Shown one piece after another: positions 8,872 through 18,069 of a stretch of 64,000 nucleotides of DNA. The stretch covers positions 310,001-374,000 of the forward strand of contig NZ_CBXV010000002.1 in assembly GCF_000820845.2 (NCBI RefSeq). Direction: 5' to 3'. The DNA comes from Pyrinomonas methylaliphatogenes (GTDB lineage: Bacteria > Acidobacteriota > Blastocatellia > Pyrinomonadales > Pyrinomonadaceae). The translations under genes and the position numbers were made by a program. A model generated the notes under the pieces. The model was not told the DNA's origin, searched no databases, and saw only the letters and a program-made list of their open reading frames with translations. Each line of letters starts with the position of its first letter. Within the stretch, counting starts at the first letter, position 1.

Positions 8872-8967
8872 ATTGAAGACCGATGCGTCCGCTAGCTCGA
8901 CTAGCTCGCGCAAGAGCGCGGCTCGCTCAGCCCACTTGATTGAAGACCGATGCGTCCGCTAGCTCGA
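8872..8967. repeat. Pair of perfect 29-bp direct repeats upstream of the GMC gene
   Basis: The segment at 8872-8900 is repeated without mismatch at 8939-8967, 67 bp apart. Read on the minus strand each unit can be parsed as TCGAGC, 17 bp, TTCAAT, i.e. the size of one -35/-10 promoter. The copy next to the GMC start ends 17 bp before the ATG. The remaining sequence of the 185-bp gap shows no gene. Confidence 0.8.
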
Positions 8968-9040
8968 AATCTTCATCTCCGCTTCGCAGATTTTGTCGAT
9001 CATCAGAACAATTTCTCCAATCGTCTCCCCGCGTCTAGCT

Positions 9041-10156
9041 TTAAACCCTCTCCCAAACCCTGCTCGCATGCGCCCGCTCGATGGCCGCGAGCACCCGTTG
9101 ATTTCGCAGGCCATCACGGAAATTCGGCTGCGGCAATCTTCCCTCATCGATCGCCTTCAGAAAATCGAGCACCGTGTGCGTAAACGTGTGCTCGTAACCG
9201 ATGATGTGGCCCGGCGGAAACCACGCGGCGATGTATGGATGGTCCGGTTCGGTGACGATCACCTGACGGAAACCGCTGTTGGATCCTTCCTCGATGTAAA
9301 GCTCAAGCTCATTCATCCGTTCGAGGTTGAAGACGAGGCTGCCGCGGCTGCCGTTGATCTCGAAGCGGTTGTAGTTCTTTCTGCCGGTCGCAAAGCGTGA
9401 CGCTTCGATTGTGCCGATGGCGCCGTTTTCGAATCGGCAGAGCGCGAGCGCGGCATCATCCACATCGACCGGGAGGCGTTTTGTCGGATCGTCAGGCGAA
9501 GGGCGCTCTTTGATGAAAGTTTCGAGCAAGCTGGCTACCTCGGTGATTTCGCCGACGAGATAGCGCGCCAGATCGATCGAGTGCGAGGCAATGTCGCCGA
9601 GCGCGCCCGAACCGGCTTTGGCGCGTTCGAGCCGCCACACGCGCGGAAAGTTCGGATCGACGATCCAATCCTGAAGATAGGTCCCGCGGTAGTGGTAGAT
9701 CTGGCCGAGTTCGCCCCGCTCGATCAGCTCTTTGGCAAGCGCGACGGCGGGCGCGCGCCGGTAGTTGTGGCAGACCATGTGCGTGACGCCGGCGCGTTCG
9801 ACCGCCGCGAGCATCCGTTCGGCTTCTGCCAACGTGTTCGCCAAAGGCTTTTCGCATAGGATCGCTTTACCCGCTTCGGCGGCGGCGACGGCGATGTCGT
9901 GGTGCGAATCCCCGGGCGTGCAGATGTCGATGATGTCTATGTCTTTGCGCTCGATCACTTCGCGCCAGTCGGTCGCGTGCTCCTGCCAGCCGTACTTTTC
10001 GGCAGCCTTTCGCACTTCCGTTCCGTTGCGCCCGCAGATGACCTTCATCACGGGTTCGATGGGCACGTCGAAGAATCTCGCCACCTGTCGCCAAGCGTTG
10101 CTATGCGCTTTGCCCATGAAGCGATAGCCGATCATCGCGACGTTCATCCTCTTCAT
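9041..10156 (-). CDS. Gfo/Idh/MocA family NAD(P)-dependent oxidoreductase
   Basis: At 371 residues the protein has the two-domain Gfo/Idh/MocA layout: a Rossmann motif ([14 protein letters not shown], about 9-22), the active-site lysine motif CEKPLA (about 99-104), and a C-terminal alpha/beta domain with [18 protein letters not shown]. Members oxidise or reduce sugars and cyclitols. ThuB of rhizobia and levoglucosan dehydrogenase make 3-keto sugars with the same fold. It follows the TIM-barrel gene by 91 bp on the minus strand. Its likely role is redox interconversion at a sugar carbon, perhaps C3 (inference from family and context). Confidence 0.93.
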   Translation of the reverse strand: MKRMNVAMIGYRFMGKAHSNAWRQVARFFDVPIEPVMKVICGRNGTEVRKAAEKYGWQEHATDWREVIERKDIDIIDICTPGDSHHDIAVAAAEAGKAILCEKPLANTLAEAERMLAAVERAGVTHMVCHNYRRAPAVALAKELIERGELGQIYHYRGTYLQDWIVDPNFPRVWRLERAKAGSGALGDIASHSIDLARYLVGEITEVASLLETFIKERPSPDDPTKRLPVDVDDAALALCRFENGAIGTIEASRFATGRKNYNRFEINGSRGSLVFNLERMNELELYIEEGSNSGFRQVIVTEPDHPYIAAWFPPGHIIGYEHTFTHTVLDFLKAIDEGRLPQPNFRDGLRNQRVLAAIERAHASRVWERV

Positions 10157-10247
10157 CTTCGCCCTTCAACCTCGCGCCCGGAGAACATGATCTTTCGCCC
10201 TAAAATCCTCCGCGCTGGAAGCGCAGCGGAGCGAACTGCTCTTTGGA

Positions 10248-11489
10248 TCAGGACCGATAGGGCTCGCGCCCGATGCCTTGAACGGGGATCCCTTGCGCGG
10301 CCAGCACCTCGTGCTGCAAAGCGTACATGCACGCAGCGGCTTCATCTATTTTGCGCGTGAAGGCGATCGAACCCTGCAGGATCGGTCTCAACCGTTCTTT
10401 GTCTTGAATGCGCGCTTTGGGATATTCATGCTCGACAATGAGCGGCGTCCGCTCCACGTCCAGCTCGAGCAGTTCGCGCGCGGCGAGCTGATGGTCCAGC
10501 CAATCGACCGTGCGATTTTGCAAATAAGCGAGCGGGTCGTGGCGCGCTGTGCCCGGCAGTTCATGTTCGGCGATGGCGGTCTGCTTCTTCCACGCGTTGG
10601 CCTGTTCGCGCGGGTCCGCAGAAGGTTTGCCGTCGCGCCAATCGCCGCGCCGCATCGTCTGTCCGCCGTAGCCCCAAGCGGCCAACCCGCGCGCGTTGAT
10701 CATCTGTCCTTTCACATGAAATCCAGCGATGAGGAAGTTGTAACCTTCCTCTTTCAGGTATTGGAAGACCGAGCGCGTATCCTGCCCCATTAAGATCGCG
10801 TGCGACGGATCGTAGTGAATGCGGAACTGATCGCCGACGCCCTCCTCTTCGCAGATCCGATGCAGGATGATCCACGCGCCCGGCGTGTAAGCGATGTTAT
10901 TGTGAAAGTGGTCCATCACGGTCCACCCGGGCATCGGACACTGCTCGACGCGATAGACGAGGCCGCGTTCTTTCGCCGCCCGCAGCAGCGGGATGAAGCT
11001 TTCGCGGAAATCGTCGAGGTTCTGCTCCAAGCTGAGATCGAAGTTGCGCCCGACGAAACCGCAGACGGCGGGCGCGCCGAGCATCACGGCGGCGTCCATC
11101 ACGCGCCGCATGAATTCGTGTTTGCGCGCGCGTATTTGCGGATCAGGGTGAAGCATGTTGTCGAAGTAAGCGACATCGCTCAACTCGATCTTGTTCGCTT
11201 CGAGCGCCCGCCGAACGCGGCGCGCGCGCTCAGCGTTGAACGGCTCGCGCAGGTCGAGCGTGTTGGCGACGGGATCGAGCATCGCCTCGGGCGGAACATC
11301 TGCTTCCGACGGATGAAGCGCCGCCGATAACTGCATTAGATCCACGCCGAGTTCGCGCGCGAACGCGGCCCACTCCTCGATCGCCAGATCGGGATCGCGA
11401 TCGCGCACGTCGCGCGGAGTTAACTCCTGCAAAGCGGCGGTCAATATGCCGACGGGCATGAACTTCGGTTCGAAAGCTTTAACGCTCAT
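10248..11489 (-). CDS. Xylose isomerase-like TIM barrel (sugar phosphate isomerase/epimerase family)
   Basis: This 413-residue cytosolic protein has the AP-endonuclease-2/xylose-isomerase fold: [26 protein letters not shown], then the metal-site strands [11 protein letters not shown] and [11 protein letters not shown], and a late Glu/His segment ([12 protein letters not shown]). Its length exceeds the usual 280-300 because of insertions between 270 and 340. Related enzymes isomerise ketosugars or carry out beta-elimination of 3-keto-glycosides (levoglucosan and C-glycoside pathways). It lies between the ThuA and Gfo/Idh/MocA genes, so a step on an oxidised sugar is likely. Confidence 0.88.
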   Translation of the reverse strand: MSVKAFEPKFMPVGILTAALQELTPRDVRDRDPDLAIEEWAAFARELGVDLMQLSAALHPSEADVPPEAMLDPVANTLDLREPFNAERARRVRRALEANKIELSDVAYFDNMLHPDPQIRARKHEFMRRVMDAAVMLGAPAVCGFVGRNFDLSLEQNLDDFRESFIPLLRAAKERGLVYRVEQCPMPGWTVMDHFHNNIAYTPGAWIILHRICEEEGVGDQFRIHYDPSHAILMGQDTRSVFQYLKEEGYNFLIAGFHVKGQMINARGLAAWGYGGQTMRRGDWRDGKPSADPREQANAWKKQTAIAEHELPGTARHDPLAYLQNRTVDWLDHQLAARELLELDVERTPLIVEHEYPKARIQDKERLRPILQGSIAFTRKIDEAAACMYALQHEVLAAQGIPVQGIGREPYRS

Positions 11490-11659
11490 CGCTAATGCGC
11501 CTCACTCGCCGAAAGCGGAACGCGATTCTAGGAGCCGCAAGAAGGTTCGTTTTTCGCAGACGGCGCTGCCCGACTCCGCTTGCGCTCCGCTTTAACTGCC
11601 GCAGCGACTCGACAGCCCCGTGCCAGCGCCGATCGGTTTGTTCGTTCGCTCGACGAATT

Positions 11660-12517
11660 TTACTGCGCGCGCATTCCCCGACACTCGATCAATGCGCTCG
11701 CCCCTCTCCACTGTGGCGCGCTCGCACCGCGCTCTTGTCCGAGCGCCCAGCGAATCCCGCCTTGCAAATGTTGCCGAAACCAATCCGCTTCGATCACCTC
11801 GGCGTGATGGCCGAGCGCTGTATAGAAGACTCTTCCCTTCCCGTACAGGCGATTCCACGCCAACGGGAAATAGCCCGGAACCTTTGATACGGGATCGATG
11901 TCGAGCGCAAGCAGGACGTGAACTTTGCTTCGGTCGAAATTGCAGATCCGGTAGATCTCATCGAAAACGGTAAGCTGCGTGCCCAGATGGCGCGTCGCCG
12001 GATGCGACCGGTCCTCAACGCGCAACGTCACGCTCATCGGCGCATCATGCGCATCGAACTCGCCGCCGAGCATCTCGATGTAAGCTGGGAAGGTGCCCTG
12101 CCGGAACGTATCGCTCGCCGCGTGAATCCCAATGAAGGCGTGGCCTGCGCGAATCCACTGCAAAAACGCCTCGCGATCGGCTAAAGGCAGCACTCCCGAA
12201 GTGTTCGCAAAGATGACGGCATCGTAGCTTTCCAATCCCCGTTTTGTGGTCTTGGCGCGCAACTCTTCATCCGTGCGCGCGAAATCGACGAGCCAGCCAT
12301 TTCGCTGGCCCAGTTCTTCGATCACGCGCTCGGCAACGGCGATCGATTGATGCCTATATCCTTTCGTGACGGTAACGACGAGCAATCGCCTATCGCCTTT
12401 TCTGGGAGCGCTTCGCGCGACACCAGCTAAAGCCGCGCATAAAAGTCCACAGCAGATGATGATCGCCGCCCGAGCGCTAGCTTTAACGAAAGCCGCTCGA
12501 CCGTCAAGGGTGAACAC
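11660..12517 (-). CDS. Exported ThuA-like protein
   Basis: The 285-residue protein has an N-terminal hydrophobic segment (about 16-34) followed by a ThuA fold related to glutamine-amidotransferase-like domains: VTVTKGYRHQS (about 48-58), SYDAVIFANTSGVLP, GHAFIGIHAASDTF and GKGRVFYTALGHH. ThuA proteins are linked with ThuB in use of 3-keto trehalose and sucrose derivatives; their exact reaction is not settled. Secretion agrees with action on sugars in the periplasm. It is the first gene of the minus-strand series. The tail after residue 268 is low in family similarity. Confidence 0.88.
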   Translation of the reverse strand: MFTLDGRAAFVKASARAAIIICCGLLCAALAGVARSAPRKGDRRLLVVTVTKGYRHQSIAVAERVIEELGQRNGWLVDFARTDEELRAKTTKRGLESYDAVIFANTSGVLPLADREAFLQWIRAGHAFIGIHAASDTFRQGTFPAYIEMLGGEFDAHDAPMSVTLRVEDRSHPATRHLGTQLTVFDEIYRICNFDRSKVHVLLALDIDPVSKVPGYFPLAWNRLYGKGRVFYTALGHHAEVIEADWFRQHLQGGIRWALGQERGASAPQWRGASALIECRGMRAQ

Positions 12518-12634
12518 GCCGACTCCTCGGGAGCAGACTCAAAAAACTATGCTGTGCTTCGGTCGAATCCCTGTGTGGCGAGGCGGATTATAAATACCGC
12601 TTTCCCGCAGTGTCAACGGGATTCTTTCGAGCGG

Positions 12635-12730
12635 GCTTGGCGGTCATGTTCGCTCGTTTACGCGAACTAGGCTATCGTCCGATTTTTTCCGAAACGAGCT
12701 TGGCGGCCATGCTCTCGTTAGACTATAGTC
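12635..12730 (+). promoter_or_regulatory. Duplicated promoter-like segment before the secreted TIM-barrel gene
   Basis: The 14-mer GCTTGGCGGTCATG at 12635-12648 recurs with one change at 12698-12711, 63 bp later, with further similarity after it. The downstream copy reads TTGGCG (12701-12706), 18 bp, TATAGT, which is a plausible promoter for the gene at 12772. The upstream copy lacks a good -10. Confidence 0.45.
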
Positions 12731-12771
12731 GCGCAGCGACACTCGAGAGAAAACGGATCAGGAGAGACGGC

Positions 12772-13683
12772 ATGTCACGTCACATTCTCAACCGGCGAGA
12801 ATGGGGCAAGATCGTTCTCGGCAGCTTAGCTTCCGCCCTTATCCCGTTCGACGCCACAGCCGACGTAGTCAAAATCGGCCCGATCGATTCGCGTTTCCGC
12901 GGCGTGCTGCTCGGCGTGCAAAGTTACAGTTTTCGCGACTTGAATCTCGATGACGCGCGACAAGCGATGCGCGAAATAGGGATCGGGAGTTGTGAACTTT
13001 GGGCCGGGCATCTCGAACCTCGCGAACTGCGCGATGATACGGATGCGCGTGCGCGCGAAGAGCTCAGGCGGTGGCGTTTGCGCGCCCCGCTGAGTCTATT
13101 TTACGGCGTGCGCGAGCGCTTCGATCGCGCTGGCATTACGATCAACGCATACAACTACACGATGCGCGATGATTTCACCGACGAAGAGATCGAGGTCGGC
13201 TTTCGTCAAGCGCGCGCTTTAGGGACGCGCATCTTGACCTCATCTTCCAATGTCAGCACGGCGCAGCGCATAGATCGAGTTGCGCGCCGCTATCGCATGT
13301 ATGTCGGCCTGCACAACCACTCGCGCATCTCGCCGAATGAGATCGCCACTCCAGAGAGCTTCCAGCGCGCGATGCGTGGGACGAGCAACATCCGCATCAA
13401 TCTAGATGTCGGCCATTTCGTCGCCGCCGGTTTCGATCCTGTGGCTTTCATTCGACGGAACCATGCGCGCATCGTGACGCTACACATTAAGGATCGAAAG
13501 CGGGATCAAGGGCCGCCCGTCCCCTTCGGAACGGGCGACACGCCGCTTCGCGCGATCCTCCGCCTGCTGCGCGACAATGGGTACAAAATCCCAGCGAACA
13601 TAGAGTATGAGTACGCCGGCGCAGACACGCGCTTAGAGGTGAAGCGCTGCTTCGAATATTGCAAGCGAATCTTGCTCTCCTGA
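12772..13683 (+). CDS. Exported xylose isomerase-like TIM barrel
   Basis: The 303-residue protein begins at the ATG at 12772, chosen because AGGAG lies at 12760-12764; the open frame reaches back to 12610 without a ribosome site. A twin-arginine leader (LNRREWGKIVLGSLASAL) is followed by a TIM barrel with GVQSYSFRDLN, VGLHNHSRIS, NIRINLDVGHF, RIVTLHIKDR and NIEYEY, the metal-ligand series of the AP-endonuclease-2 family. Folded Tat export suits a metalloenzyme working in the periplasm. Together with the convergent DUF1080 gene it suggests extracytoplasmic processing of a keto-sugar (inference). Confidence 0.87.
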   Translation: MSRHILNRREWGKIVLGSLASALIPFDATADVVKIGPIDSRFRGVLLGVQSYSFRDLNLDDARQAMREIGIGSCELWAGHLEPRELRDDTDARAREELRRWRLRAPLSLFYGVRERFDRAGITINAYNYTMRDDFTDEEIEVGFRQARALGTRILTSSSNVSTAQRIDRVARRYRMYVGLHNHSRISPNEIATPESFQRAMRGTSNIRINLDVGHFVAAGFDPVAFIRRNHARIVTLHIKDRKRDQGPPVPFGTGDTPLRAILRLLRDNGYKIPANIEYEYAGADTRLEVKRCFEYCKRILLS

Positions 13684-13696
13684 TGCCGAAAGCGCC

Positions 13697-14377
13697 CTAA
13701 TCTCCCGAGCGAAGCGGGCGCACGCTTACCTCTTTGAAGTAAACGTGCGTCGGTTTGCCGCGCGCGTAATCGTCGTGATTTTGCAAACCGATGTAACCGA
13801 CGATCGGACGGATATTGCCGCGTTCCGGCTCCCATTCTCTGGCGCGCGGCGGAACGGGCTGTTTGGGATCGAATCTGGTAACCTCGACTCCATTCAAGCG
13901 AACGATTATCCGCTCGCCTGCGAGCGTGATCTCCAGCGTGTTCCATTCGCCCACCGGCTTTGAAGGGACGCTGCGCGACGGAGCCAGCGAATAGATCGCG
14001 CCGGTGCGATGATAAGCATCCTGTCGATCGAGGATCTGGACCTCATAACCGTGGTGCACGGCGAACCATTCGTCTTTCGGACGATCCGCGATGCGCACGA
14101 AGACGCCCGAGTTTGCCGCCGGATCGTTCGTCTTATAGACGACGCGAATGACGCAATTGCCGAATTTCTCGCGCGTGTACCACAAAAGCCCCATCCCGCC
14201 TTCCGTCCGCAAAAGGCCGCCTTCAACGACGAACTTTCCCGAACCGACATGCTCCCAACCGGCGAGATCGCGTCCGTTGAACAACTGGCGCCAGGTCGAA
14301 TCAGATCGCGCGGCTTGCGCATAGCCGAAAGGCGAAAGCAGAGCGATCGAGATCAACAAGCGAAAGATGGCGCTCAT
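13697..14377 (-). CDS. Second secreted DUF1080 protein (3-keto-disaccharide hydrolase family)
   Basis: This 226-residue protein has a signal peptide (MSAIFRLLISIALLSPFGYA) and a PF06439 jelly roll: WRQLFNGRDLAGWEHVGSG, NSGVFVRIADRP, GYEVQILDRQDAYHRTGAIY and VGYIGLQNHDD. It is clearly diverged from the DUF1080 protein at 2784-3497, so it is probably not a recent duplicate. It converges on the Tat-exported TIM-barrel gene with 13 bp between their ends. Confidence 0.88.
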   Translation of the reverse strand: MSAIFRLLISIALLSPFGYAQAARSDSTWRQLFNGRDLAGWEHVGSGKFVVEGGLLRTEGGMGLLWYTREKFGNCVIRVVYKTNDPAANSGVFVRIADRPKDEWFAVHHGYEVQILDRQDAYHRTGAIYSLAPSRSVPSKPVGEWNTLEITLAGERIIVRLNGVEVTRFDPKQPVPPRAREWEPERGNIRPIVGYIGLQNHDDYARGKPTHVYFKEVSVRPLRSGD

Positions 14378-14453
14378 CTCACCCTCCCAGGCGAAAATCG
14401 AGATCCTTCATCGTTCGGCAACTCAACCACACTTCAGCGATTAAATCAATTTA

Positions 14454-14482
14454 TTTAACCCCGCAAGAAGGCATGCTATAAT
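14454..14482 (+). promoter_or_regulatory. Promoter of the aldolase gene
   Basis: A perfect -10 hexamer TATAAT lies at 14477-14482, with a weak -35 (TTTAAC, 14454-14459) 17 bp upstream in an AT-rich stretch that stands out from the surroundings. The predicted start is about 45 bp before the aldolase ATG. Confidence 0.55.
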
Positions 14483-14533
14483 TGCTGTTCTTTTGGCTAA
14501 AATGGCTATTCAAACAGAGGAGGAGACATCCCG

Positions 14534-15628
14534 ATGAGCACGCAATTGAAACACGGTGAAACCCTAGCGCGGATCGAGTCTCTGCTCGGCGACGAAGCCG
14601 CTTCGCTTCTCGAGCACCAATCGCGCACCATCCCCAAGGAGAAACTGCATCTACCGGGCCCCGATTTCGTCGATCGCGTGTGGGCGCTTTCGGATCGCCC
14701 GACCCCGGTATTGCGTTCGCTTCAAGCGCTCTTCAACCACGGACGCCTCGCCGGCACAGGTTATCTTTCGATCCTGCCCGTCGATCAGGGCGTCGAACAT
14801 TCGGCGGGGGCTTCGTTCGCGCCTAATCCTGACTACTTCGATCCCGAGAACATCGTGCGGCTTGCTATCGAAGGGGGTTGCAACGCCGTCGCTTCGACTT
14901 TCGGCGTACTCGGCGCGGTCGCGCGCAAGTACGCGCACAAGATCCCCTTCATCGTCAAGATCAATCACAACGAACTGCTGACCTACCCGAACAAGTACGA
15001 TCAAATCCTCTTCGGCACGGTCGAGCAAGCGCGCGACATGGGGGCGGTGGCCGTCGGCGCGACCGTTTACTTCGGATCGGAAGAGTCCACGCGCCAGATC
15101 ACGGAGATCGCTGAAGCCTTCGCCTACGCGCACGAACTCGGCATGGCGACCATTCTTTGGTGTTATTTGCGCAACCCGAAGTTCAAGACGCCCGAAGGCG
15201 ATATGCACACGGCGGCAGATTTGACCGGGCAAGCTAACCATCTCGGCGTCACCATGCAAGCCGATCTGATCAAGCAGAAGCTTCCGGAGAGGAACGGCGG
15301 CTATCTCGTCCTCGGCCACGAATCGCCCTATGGTAAGACGAACAAGAAGGTCTACGAGGAGTTGACGAGCGACCATCCGATCGATCTCGTGCGCTACCAA
15401 GTCGCCAACTGTTACATGGGCCGCTGCGGTTTGATCAACTCCGGCGGCGAATCCAAAGGCAAGAGCGATCTTCAAGAGGCGGTGCGCACAGCCGTCATCA
15501 ACAAGCGCGGGGGCGGCATGGGGCTCATCTCCGGGCGTAAGGCCTTCCAACGACCGATGGCCGAAGGCGTCGAGCTTCTGCATGCAATCCAGGACGTCTA
15601 TCTCGCTAAAGAGATCACCGTCGCTTGA
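14534..15628 (+). CDS. fbaB: Class I fructose-bisphosphate aldolase (DhnA/FbaB type)
   Basis: The 364-residue cytosolic enzyme cleaves fructose-1,6-bisphosphate to triose phosphates through a Schiff-base lysine. Typical FbaB segments are [61 protein letters not shown] and [12 protein letters not shown]. The ATG follows a strong GAGGAGGAG ribosome site. The gene stands alone behind its own promoter and is probably constitutive. It would complete triose formation from sugars released upstream, though it is also a normal housekeeping gene. Confidence 0.95.
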   Translation: MSTQLKHGETLARIESLLGDEAASLLEHQSRTIPKEKLHLPGPDFVDRVWALSDRPTPVLRSLQALFNHGRLAGTGYLSILPVDQGVEHSAGASFAPNPDYFDPENIVRLAIEGGCNAVASTFGVLGAVARKYAHKIPFIVKINHNELLTYPNKYDQILFGTVEQARDMGAVAVGATVYFGSEESTRQITEIAEAFAYAHELGMATILWCYLRNPKFKTPEGDMHTAADLTGQANHLGVTMQADLIKQKLPERNGGYLVLGHESPYGKTNKKVYEELTSDHPIDLVRYQVANCYMGRCGLINSGGESKGKSDLQEAVRTAVINKRGGGMGLISGRKAFQRPMAEGVELLHAIQDVYLAKEITVA

Positions 15629-15661
15629 GCGAAAAGTTTGAGGAGGCGTTCGACCGAAAGA

Positions 15662-15880
15662 GTGAACGAGGAATTGAAGAAGCGCCTTTCGACCGACGAG
15701 CCGGCTGCGCGAGAAGCATCTAACGCCATCTCCGACGATACGGGACAATTGGATGTCCGTTTCGTCCTCTGGCGACAATTCTGCGCCGAATACGGTGTGC
15801 CCATCGAAACGCTTCCAAGCGAACTCGATGAAGAGAAGAGGCGGCGATGGGAGAAGATGAAGGAAGAGCACCTGAAATGA
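15662..15880 (+). CDS. Small hypothetical protein
   Basis: The frame encodes a charged 72-residue protein from a GTG at 15662 (or 80 residues from a TTG at 15638). It contains a stretch VRFVLWRQFCAEYG and ends in a Lys/Glu-rich helix EKRRRWEKMKEEH. AGGAGG at 15641-15646 is 15 bp from the GTG, farther than usual, so the start is uncertain. It lies 33 bp after the aldolase. I recognise no family. Confidence 0.45.
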   Translation: MNEELKKRLSTDEPAAREASNAISDDTGQLDVRFVLWRQFCAEYGVPIETLPSELDEEKRRRWEKMKEEHLK

Positions 15881-15948
15881 GTGCCAAGGGCATCGAAGAG
15901 CAAGAGGCCGCAATGGCTTTCGCCCGCTGAATCTTTCGAAATGCTTGC

Positions 15949-15977
15949 GGGGTGAGATCGTCCGCTCATCTCACCCC
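15949..15977. terminator. Hairpin between aldolase/small ORF and the convergent metallo-hydrolase
   Basis: A 10-bp perfect stem (GGGGTGAGAT with ATCTCACCCC) closes a 9-nt loop. It lies downstream of the plus-strand genes and 101 bp beyond the 3' end of the convergent hydrolase. It has no clear T-run, so it is only a candidate terminator. Confidence 0.4.
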
Positions 15978-16077
15978 CTCTCGCTCTTAGGATCGGCTTG
16001 AAACCGAAGTCTAACTGCTCTTTACGTTCAATAAACGGAGATGAGATCGCTTGCCCTAGCGTTCGGCGCGCGATTCA

Positions 16078-16770
16078 TCACCTCGGTTTATAAACGAGGT
16101 AAGCCCCCGTCAGGAAAGGGTTAGTCCGCCGCTCTTGTCCAATGGTCGTTTCGGGGCCGTGCCCTGTGTAAACGCGCACGTCATCGCCAAGCGGCAAGAT
16201 TTTGTTCTCGATCGAATCGATCAACTCTTCAAAAGAGCCGCCGGGCAGATCTGTCCGTCCGATCGAACCGGCGAAAAGGCAATCGCCGCCGAAGAGGGCG
16301 CGCTCCTTCGACTCGAATAGGACGACATGTCCGGGCGCGTGTCCGGGCGTGTGATAGATCACGAAGCGCAGGTCGCCGAGTTCATATTCATCTTCGTCCG
16401 CCCAATGCCGGTCAATCGGCGGCGGGCTTTCGTAAACAAGCCCGAGCGAAGGCCACTCGGAACGCGGGATGCCGAGCCACATCGGCTGCTCGGGTAAGGC
16501 TCGGTAAAGCGCTTCATCCGCAGGATGCAGGATGATCTCCGCATCAGGTTTCAAACGCTTGAGCTCGCTTACGCCACCGATGTGATCGACATGCGCATGA
16601 GTCAAAGCGATCGCTTGCAGAGCGAGACCGAGGCGATCGAGAGTCGAAGCGATCCGCCGCGCACCAGCCGCATCTCCGGGATCGATCACGACGGCGCGGC
16701 GCGTCCGTTCACAGGCGACGATCCGCGCGTTCTGCTGAAAGGGTGTGACGACGAAAGTTTTGACGATCAT
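16078..16770 (-). CDS. MBL-fold metallo-hydrolase (glyoxalase II/YcbL-like)
   Basis: This 230-residue cytosolic hydrolase shows the beta-lactamase-fold metal motif HxHxDH at residues 58-63 (THAHVDHIGG), then TPGHAPGHVVLF, GGDCLFAGSIGR and a late YTGHGPETTIGQE. These are the features of YcbL/GloB-like thioesterases acting on glutathione-like or acyl thioesters. The ATG at 16770 is the start; the open frame continues 262 codons upstream but only across the opposite radical SAM gene. The exact substrate is unknown. Confidence 0.9.
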   Translation of the reverse strand: MIVKTFVVTPFQQNARIVACERTRRAVVIDPGDAAGARRIASTLDRLGLALQAIALTHAHVDHIGGVSELKRLKPDAEIILHPADEALYRALPEQPMWLGIPRSEWPSLGLVYESPPPIDRHWADEDEYELGDLRFVIYHTPGHAPGHVVLFESKERALFGGDCLFAGSIGRTDLPGGSFEELIDSIENKILPLGDDVRVYTGHGPETTIGQERRTNPFLTGAYLVYKPR

Positions 16771-16926
16771 TTCCGAATAGCGAAATCTCTCCGCCGCGTT
16801 TTTTGCGGCGCGTAAGAGAAGCCATCGAGCCTCTCCCACCACGCATCTAAATTGATGTGCTCGACGAGCCTGAATGAAAGTATAATCGCTGTTGGGCGAT
16901 TCCGCCACTAAGTCGAGAGGTTCACC

Positions 16927-18000
16927 ATGCCGATCAGCCAACGCGCCGCCACACTGGCCGAAATTTTGGATGAGATGACCGCCGAAGGCGCGCCCGAATT
17001 GACCGAGCGCTACCCGGACGGATCGCTTCGATGCTACGCCTGCGGCCATCGCTGTCTGATCAAGGAGGGGCGGCGCGGGATCTGCAAAGTGCGCTTCAAT
17101 CAGGGCGGGAAGCTGCGCGTTCCGATGAACTACGTCGCCGCGCTCGCGTGCGACCCGACCGAGAAGAAGCCTTTCTTCCACGTTCTGCCCGGCTCCGACA
17201 CGCTCACCTTCGGCATGCTCGGCTGCGATCTTCACTGCGCCTACTGCCAGAACTACATCACCAGTCAAGCCCTGCGGGACGAAGCGGCTGGCGTGGTCCC
17301 ACGCGCTGTATCGGCAGATCAACTCATCGATTTGGCGCTGAGTTACGGCGCGCAAATAGTCGGTTCGAGCTACAATGAGCCGCTGATCACAGCCGAATGG
17401 GCCGTTGAAGTCTTCAAGCGCGCCAAACGGGCCGGACTGAAGACGGCCTTCATCTCCAACGGCAACGCGACGCCGCAAGTGCTCGATTATCTGCGCCCGT
17501 GGACCGATTGCTACAAGATCGACCTGAAGACGATGAACGACCGCAACTATCGTCAATTGGGCGGCGTGCTCGAGAACATCCTCGAGACCGTCAAGATGGT
17601 CTATGAGCGCGGTTTTTGGGAAGAGATCGTCACTTTGATCGTTCCCGGCTTCAACGACTCCGAGGAAGAGCTGCGGCGCGCGGCGGAGTTCATCGCTTCA
17701 GTCTCACCCGACATCCCATGGCACGTTACAGCATTCCATCAAGACTACAAGATGATGGATAAGCCGAACACGACCGCCGAGCAACTCGTGCGCGCGTGCG
17801 AGATCGGGCGCCAAGCAGGTCTGCGTTACGTATACGCGGGCAATCTGCCCGGCAAGGTCGGGCGATGGGAGAACACCTATTGTCCGCGGTGCGATGCGCT
17901 CTTAGTCGAACGCTACGGATTCATCGTGCGCCGTATGCGCGTGACGTCCGACGGCCACTGTCCGCATTGCGGCGAAACGATCCCGGGCATCTGGTCCTAA
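16927..18000 (+). CDS. amrS: Radical SAM enzyme of the AmmeMemoRadiSam type (AmrS)
   Basis: At 357 residues it has the AdoMet [4Fe-4S] motif CDLHCAYCQN (Cys100, 104, 107). An N-terminal cysteine group (36, 39, 43, 53: CYACGHRC...GIC) and a C-terminal zinc-ribbon-like part (CPRC and CPHC) flank it. This matches the PflA-like AmrS family that usually accompanies AMMECR1 and MEMO proteins. No AMMECR1 or MEMO gene is visible in this window. A -10 TATAAT is at 16881-16886 and GAGAGG precedes the ATG. The reaction is not established for this family. Confidence 0.87.
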   Translation: MPISQRAATLAEILDEMTAEGAPELTERYPDGSLRCYACGHRCLIKEGRRGICKVRFNQGGKLRVPMNYVAALACDPTEKKPFFHVLPGSDTLTFGMLGCDLHCAYCQNYITSQALRDEAAGVVPRAVSADQLIDLALSYGAQIVGSSYNEPLITAEWAVEVFKRAKRAGLKTAFISNGNATPQVLDYLRPWTDCYKIDLKTMNDRNYRQLGGVLENILETVKMVYERGFWEEIVTLIVPGFNDSEEELRRAAEFIASVSPDIPWHVTAFHQDYKMMDKPNTTAEQLVRACEIGRQAGLRYVYAGNLPGKVGRWENTYCPRCDALLVERYGFIVRRMRVTSDGHCPHCGETIPGIWS

Positions 18001-18069
18001 GGCTAATCGGCCCCGCTCACCTTTTAAGATTCGGAGACGCCTCTGCTTAAGGGCAAGCCTCACTCCCGA

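Noticed and set aside
8959-9147. 62-codon minus-strand frame at the end of the Gfo/Idh/MocA gene
   Set aside because: It overlaps the supported gene in another frame and runs into one of the 29-bp repeats; it has no ribosome site.
14651-15913. 420-codon minus-strand frame opposite the aldolase
   Set aside because: It mirrors the aldolase codons and has no recognisable protein or ribosome site.
16771-17556. Long minus-strand extension of the MBL hydrolase
   Set aside because: It is antisense to the radical SAM gene, and the true N-terminus (MIVKTFVV) begins at 16770.
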